From assembly GCA_019828565.1 (NCBI GenBank), contig JAHDYR010000067.1:806001-870000 (forward strand): a stretch of 64,000 nt of DNA. The letters are read 5' to 3'. How positions within the stretch are numbered: the stretch's first letter is position 1; the number at the start of each line of letters is the position of its first letter. Of this stretch, positions 59,825 through 64,000 are shown piece by piece. Source of the DNA: Carpediemonas membranifera (Eukaryota > Fornicata). The notes beneath the pieces were generated by a model, which was given only the letters and a program-made list of their open reading frames with translations, searched no databases and was not told the DNA's origin. The position numbers and the translations under genes were made by a program.

Positions 59825-60970
59825 ATGACGAGGCCGGACAGTATCTGTGGTAGCCAAGCCCCGGCAACCCCAGCGTCTCAGAGGATGAACAGAGTCAGTG
59901 CCAACAAGAGAACCACAAGAACCCCCAAGCGGCAGGTGCTGGGGGGCGAGGCATCAGGCAAGCGCACTCAGCTTCCTATAGACAGTGTGAACAGAGACAA
60001 GGAGGTGCCGCCGAGGATTAGCCTGGAAGACATCGTCCAAGAGCATATCAGAGATCAGCAGGAGGCCAGAAGGATGGCAGGCGAAGGGAGAAGCCAGCAC
60101 GAGACCAGCAGCCTGCCCTTATCAGAGACCCAGCCGAACCAGAGACTTGTCCTAGCAGCCATTGACTTTGAGTGCAGCTACACGGGCAGCTCAAGACAAG
60201 GCACATCAGCGATCCCGGTCGAAGGAGGCATTGTCATGATAGATGTGGATAGCAGTGAAGTGGTCGGCCACGGCCACGGTATGTTCTACCAGGACATGCC
60301 GCTCAACAGAGTCGAGCAGTCAAGGCACACATCATGGGCTGTCACAGGCCTACCACCAGCGACCTTCGTGGACATAGCGACAGGAAGACCCCCCAGAGAC
60401 CTAGAGCAGCACGTCCACACCTTCCAGGCGTGGGGCGACCGTCTAGCGACGGAGCTCAAAGCGTATGAGAGAAGAGAAGGCTGCAGAGTCCACCTGTTCG
60501 CCAAGGGAAAGCACATGGAGATGTTCCTCCTCACAGACGCAGCGAACGGCTTAGCCGCAGAGAGCAGAGACTACTTCGCACAGAGACTAGTGGACGAAAA
60601 CGAGCTGCCAACGCTGCTGGTCAGGGCTAGACCCGACCTCGAACAGAGATTCAGAGTCAATTACAACAACGCGCAGAGCATGGAGTGGCTAGACCTGTGG
60701 ACCAGCCGGTGGCAGTCACGGGAAGCACCCAAGAGAGTATGCCCCTACCACAGCCACACGGCGGGGTGCTATCACTGCGCACTGGCGGACAGCACACTGT
60801 TCGCAATCAGAGTTCTAGCACTATTCAGAGGCACCAACGGCATCGGTGAGTTAGAGGACGCCCTCAGACTGCTGCAGCCAGCCATTGAGGAAGAGGTCAG
60901 AGCAGCCAGAGAAAGCAGTGACATCAAGAAAGAAAGAAAGAAATTTAACGTATCCTGTACACCTGTGTAA
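59825..60970 (+). CDS. Maelstrom-domain (MAEL) protein with DEDDh-like residues
   Basis: 381 residues; the ATG follows an in-frame TAG 18 nt upstream. The N-terminal 105 residues are basic and disordered. The MAEL-like RNase H-fold domain spans about 110-340. It has a strand with D114-F-E116 (AAIDFECS), then PVEGGIVMID (E133), a central LFAKGKHME segment, and the C-terminal block C306-x2-H309-x5-C315 followed by Y-H317-C318-ALA-D322. The E/C/H/C set is that of animal Maelstrom (piRNA pathway); the D-x-E and H-x4-D pairs are those of DnaQ-type 3'-5' exonucleases, from which MAEL is thought to derive. Codon use favours AGA/AGG, unlike neighbours. The last residues read through a GAAA tract that looks like the tail of the adjacent LINE, so the natural C-terminus may be lost. 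It could be a host gene or element-encoded. Confidence 0.7.
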   Translation: MTRPDSICGSQAPATPASQRMNRVSANKRTTRTPKRQVLGGEASGKRTQLPIDSVNRDKEVPPRISLEDIVQEHIRDQQEARRMAGEGRSQHETSSLPLSETQPNQRLVLAAIDFECSYTGSSRQGTSAIPVEGGIVMIDVDSSEVVGHGHGMFYQDMPLNRVEQSRHTSWAVTGLPPATFVDIATGRPPRDLEQHVHTFQAWGDRLATELKAYERREGCRVHLFAKGKHMEMFLLTDAANGLAAESRDYFAQRLVDENELPTLLVRARPDLEQRFRVNYNNAQSMEWLDLWTSRWQSREAPKRVCPYHSHTAGCYHCALADSTLFAIRVLALFRGTNGIGELEDALRLLQPAIEEEVRAARESSDIKKERKKFNVSCTPV

Positions 60971-61947
60971 ATCAGGGAATTACCAGTTTGCACCACCCCA
61001 TGTCCCCGGGAACGCCTTAGCGTGTTGACTTCCCTTCGTGAGCGAGCCTGATACTACGTTGGGGGCGTTAGCACCATCACCGTCAGGGTCCAGCTGGTAA
61101 GGCTGGGTAGTCCCTTGCATGTTGACCTATCAACTGGCTGGCCCGATACCCCCAAAGTCGGGATAACCCAGGTCTTACTCTTGGGGGTCCTTCGGGCCCC
61201 CGTTCTGCCTGGCACCCGCAAGGCCTTGCCCTGCACACCCGCCACCGGGGCCTTCTGCTCGGTTTCCCCCTACAGGGCTCCTCTCAGGGATATGTTCTCC
61301 ATACCATTCGACCCAGTTTGCAATTTTTCAGGCACCCGCCGAAGCGGTTTCGGGCTTGGCGTTTGCCGTATCACGCAATTGGGCCAGTTATGAAACCCAC
61401 CGATCATCGCTGGGTAGCTATATGATTCACGGCTGCGTTCGGGCTCTTCCACACTTTCCGTTCCGGCATGGATCCCCTCCTCAAGGATTTGTTCCCTATT
61501 GGGCTTCTTCCTAGCTTCCGGCTGGTTCCAAGTTTTGGGTGCCGGGCCGTTCGGCGCAGCTCTGATTTGGTCCAGGTGCCGCCCAGGTGGTATTGTTGCC
61601 TTATGGTTACCCTCCTGTTTGGCTGCTGCGCCCCGATACCTCGCACGTACGTGTATACATGTGCATACGTGCCCCGCCCTATGGCTCTGGGTTATTTCTT
61701 ATACGTGTGAAGAGTGTGCCGGTTCTGCCGGCTGAATGTTGTCTACGTTCCCAGTATGGGTGAGCGTTTGTGTGTTAGCGAGATTAGTGTTCGGGGTTGA
61801 GTCCCCCTTCCGCGGCTGGGTGCTACCGGGATACGTGGGGCTTGCGTCCCCCGCTGATCCCAGGAGCGCTCCGCTTCGGTTGAGGCGGGGGGTTGGGTCC
61901 CAGTTTGACCCTGGTCCCAGAGGTCATAGGATTCTGGGATGGTGTAC
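60951..61947 (-). other. 3' UTR of the LINE
   Basis: No coding potential beyond shadows. A purine/pyrimidine alternating ACGTACGTGTATACATGTGC stretch occurs at about 61646-61665. The end is TTAAATTT followed by CTTT repeats rather than poly(A). Confidence 0.6.
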
Positions 61948-63868
61948 TTACCCGTCTTTCCGGAGGTTCAGAAGGGCACGTCTGCCGTTCTGCAGTCCCT
62001 CTCTGACGGTATGGTCCTCGCTGCGGAGGAGCCAGAGCATTTCCAGGATTGCCCTTGAGTTGTACCACTCCGCCTCCTGCCCTTGCCTTAGGGCGTGGTA
62101 CTGTGTGCGTAGATGCGCCTCCGCCAGGATGTCATTCCATCCTTCTGGGCGTTCTACCGCCTTGCATTGGCAGATGATGTGGCTTTGTGTTCCCAGGGGC
62201 TGGTTGTATGCCCATTCTGAGAGGATTTTGGTGGTTTCCGCCGCGGTTCTGGTGACAGTGTACAGGCGAGTAATGGTGTCACCTTCTGAGTCCAGGGTAC
62301 ATAGGGGGCAACACCGCTTGATCCTGCTCAGGAGGGCCTGGGGCTGGCCGATCGCGCTCCCAAGTATGGCTCTGCTTCTGCCACTGTTGCTGGGGGAGGG
62401 GAGTGTGTTGGATGCAGTCATGATTACTCTCTTGACTTCCCGTCTGGTTATCATCTCACCCTTGATCATTCCTGGTTTCTTGGGTCTCTTCCCTTGCTGC
62501 ATGCTGAGGATGACTTCCGGGGCTAGTACTGTTGCCACCCCTTTGGCCGTTCGGCTCCCGGTGTGCAGTAGTTCTTCTGCTGTGAGGGTCCAGCCTCCCC
62601 TCTTTGCTCTTTCCCTGGCGGACATCTCCTCCTGTGTGCCCTGGAGGACGCTCCGTCGCCATTGGTAGAGGCGATGTAAGACCGATCCTCTCTCCGCTGT
62701 CGCCCAGTCCAGATTCCCTAGGGGGGTCGGACGGTCCGGGTCGTGCGCAGACTCATAGAGCCTCACCGCTCTCTGCCCCATATCTGCCTCCCAGCACATC
62801 CATCCCATTAGTACACGGGCGGCTCCTCCTCCCCCTGGTCCTGTGCCTGCCATTAGGCCGCGCCAGTTGTTCCAGATGGCTCTTCCCCTGGCGCTTGGCC
62901 CCAGATCTCGATCCCGAACTCGATCTTGGGCCAGAGGAAGGTTCTGAGGATGGATTCCGAGGTGGCGGCCGGGGTGGATCCTTTGGTCCACCCTGCTCTC
63001 CTGCCAGGGCTAGGTATTTCCGGGATTGTGACGTCTTCATTTTGATGCATGCTGCCAACGGATTCTTCCCGCTGGCTAGCCAGAGTCCCAGATACCTTGC
63101 TGAGTCTGACGCCAGTGTGGGAGTTCCTTGGATGCTGACCGCTGCAGTTACGTCGGTACTTATCACCACACTTTTGCCTGGGCTGGTCTGGAGTCCATGG
63201 GCTTCAATTACCCTGACCACTGCGTCTGTGCCTTCTTCGGCGAGCTGCGGGGTCTCGGCTGAGATGCTTGTATCATCTACAAACATTGCAATGAGGCAGT
63301 TTTTGGGCCTATCGTCCGTTGGAGGGAGGCAGGGGTCCGGGATCTCTCTATGCCGGAGGTACAGTGCCGCCTGGCTTAGCCAGTTAGCTGTGAAGAGGAT
63401 GAACAGAGTGGGGGCCACCACACATCCTTGCTTGACCCCCCATGTTTGTTCTGGACCATGTGCTTGCCCCTCGTACCGAGATGTACGTTTCTGTAAGTGT
63501 ATTTCGGATGGCCCTCGTCAGTCTTGGGTGTACCCCCCATGAGCGTCAACTTGTTCACCAGCAGGTCCCTTGGGACCGTATCATATGCTTTTGCTATGTC
63601 AAGTAGGACGCTGGTACGGTTTCCGGACTGGTGGAGTTGGGCTAGGAGGGCTATGTGATCCACTACAGTTTTCCCTTTCATGAACCCAACTTGCTCTCTG
63701 GGGATGAACTTCTCCACCGTCGGCCTGAGGCGCCATTTCAGTATCCTCCCGTAGGCTCTGTATAGGAGGGGGGGTGAGGGAGATCGGTCTGTACGAGCTG
63801 GGCGTGAGCTTGTCCTTCCCAACCTTGTGGATAGGCGACACCGCTGCATACTTCCATGTGGTTGGCAT
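61948..63868 (-). pseudogene. LINE reverse transcriptase and C-terminal zinc domain, frameshifted
   Basis: Four consecutive frames make one protein: WKYAAVSPIHKVGKDKL (from 63868), FIPREQVGFMKGKTVVDH and LLDIAKAYDTVPRDLL (motif A; 63849-63376), a segment with APTLFILFTANWL and MFVDD (motif C; 63421-62753), and a C-terminal frame (62991-61948) with a zinc motif C-P-L-C ... H-I-I-C-Q-C. Frameshifts fall near 63770, 63430 and 62940. RT motif order and the C-terminal CxxC...HxxxxC are typical of LINEs. No endonuclease domain is in view; it would be upstream. Catalytic Asp residues are retained but the protein cannot be made from this copy. Confidence 0.87.
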
Positions 63869-64000
63869 GGTCCCGCTGTCGTATACTTTCGCGAGCAGGA
63901 CTGTGATTGCCTCGTACGCTGACTCGGGGAGGTCCCTCAGACAATCTCCAATAATCCCGTCCAGGGCCTCCGGCCGAGGACTTCCTTATGGACTTGACCG

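Larger units (their letters stand above)
60929..64000 (-). mobile_element. LINE-type non-LTR retrotransposon, 3' part
   Basis: Minus-strand RT and C-terminal zinc domain, a 3' untranslated region of about 1 kb (61947-60951) and an end of TTAAATTT plus CTTT units. The 5' part lies beyond the right edge. Three frameshifts interrupt the ORF, so this copy is dead. It abuts the 3' end of the MAEL gene. Confidence 0.85.

Noticed and set aside
1-64000. CRISPR arrays, rRNA genes, bacterial operons
   Set aside because: No regularly spaced repeats, no rRNA-like segments and no polycistronic gene order were seen.

Overview
The window reads as nuclear DNA of a compact, GC-rich, intron-poor protist. Host genes use the standard code (TAA, TAG and TGA all occur as stops), sit 50-600 bp apart and include clearly eukaryotic families: TAF5, PARG, p47/Shp1, a longin R-SNARE, class I cyclic-nucleotide phosphodiesterases, a TmcB-like giant membrane protein and an MBOAT acyltransferase. 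At least five genes only read through if an intron of 28-37 nt is removed near the 5' end. Their splice sites (GTTTGT/GTATGT ... CTAACACAG, TCATCCAG) put the likely branch A almost against the 3' AG, as in Giardia and relatives. My best guess is a free-living metamonad of the Carpediemonas/Fornicata type; this is inference.

Layout. 1-780: unassigned DNA ending in a (CTTT)n tract. 781-5462: a complete Ty3/gypsy chromovirus-type element (minus strand) with LTRs of only 57 bp and a 4-bp target duplication. 5463-6051: two hairpins and a tRNA-Arg(UCU). 6052-10034: a tyrosine-recombinase retrotransposon (DIRS/Ngaro type, minus) with textbook split direct repeats. 10656-11148: a DUF3237 gene. 11456-34563: a block of host genes (STPGR protein, PDE, R-SNARE, MGMT, PARG, an unknown helical protein, CH-domain coiled-coil protein, zinc-finger/armadillo protein, SLC12 transporter, p47, membrane-anchored PDE). 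34775-36390: a Fanzor (eukaryotic TnpB) gene between 35-36 bp direct repeats. 36475-51012: MBOAT, a WRKY/FAR1-type zinc finger fused to an RCC1 propeller, a TmcB-like 1952-aa protein, TAF5, an RCC1-like protein and a reductase fragment. 51311-64000: a nested mobile-element zone in which a Crinkler-like ATPase is cut by gypsy element 4, which contains gypsy element 3, which contains gypsy element 2. Next to these lie a Maelstrom-domain (MAEL) gene and the 3' half of a LINE running off the right edge.

The host genes fit general signalling (two PDEs and a TmcB-like receptor), membrane traffic, DNA and ADP-ribose metabolism and transcription. The mobile DNA is unusually varied for 64 kb: LTR, YR, LINE and Fanzor classes. 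Almost every mobile element carries frameshifts, while more than 30 kb of host coding sequence carries none that a short intron does not explain, so the breaks look like real decay rather than general sequencing error. The most notable items are the MAEL protein, which keeps both exonuclease-type and Cys/His-type signature residues, the ultra-short LTRs, the tiny introns and the Fanzor element.
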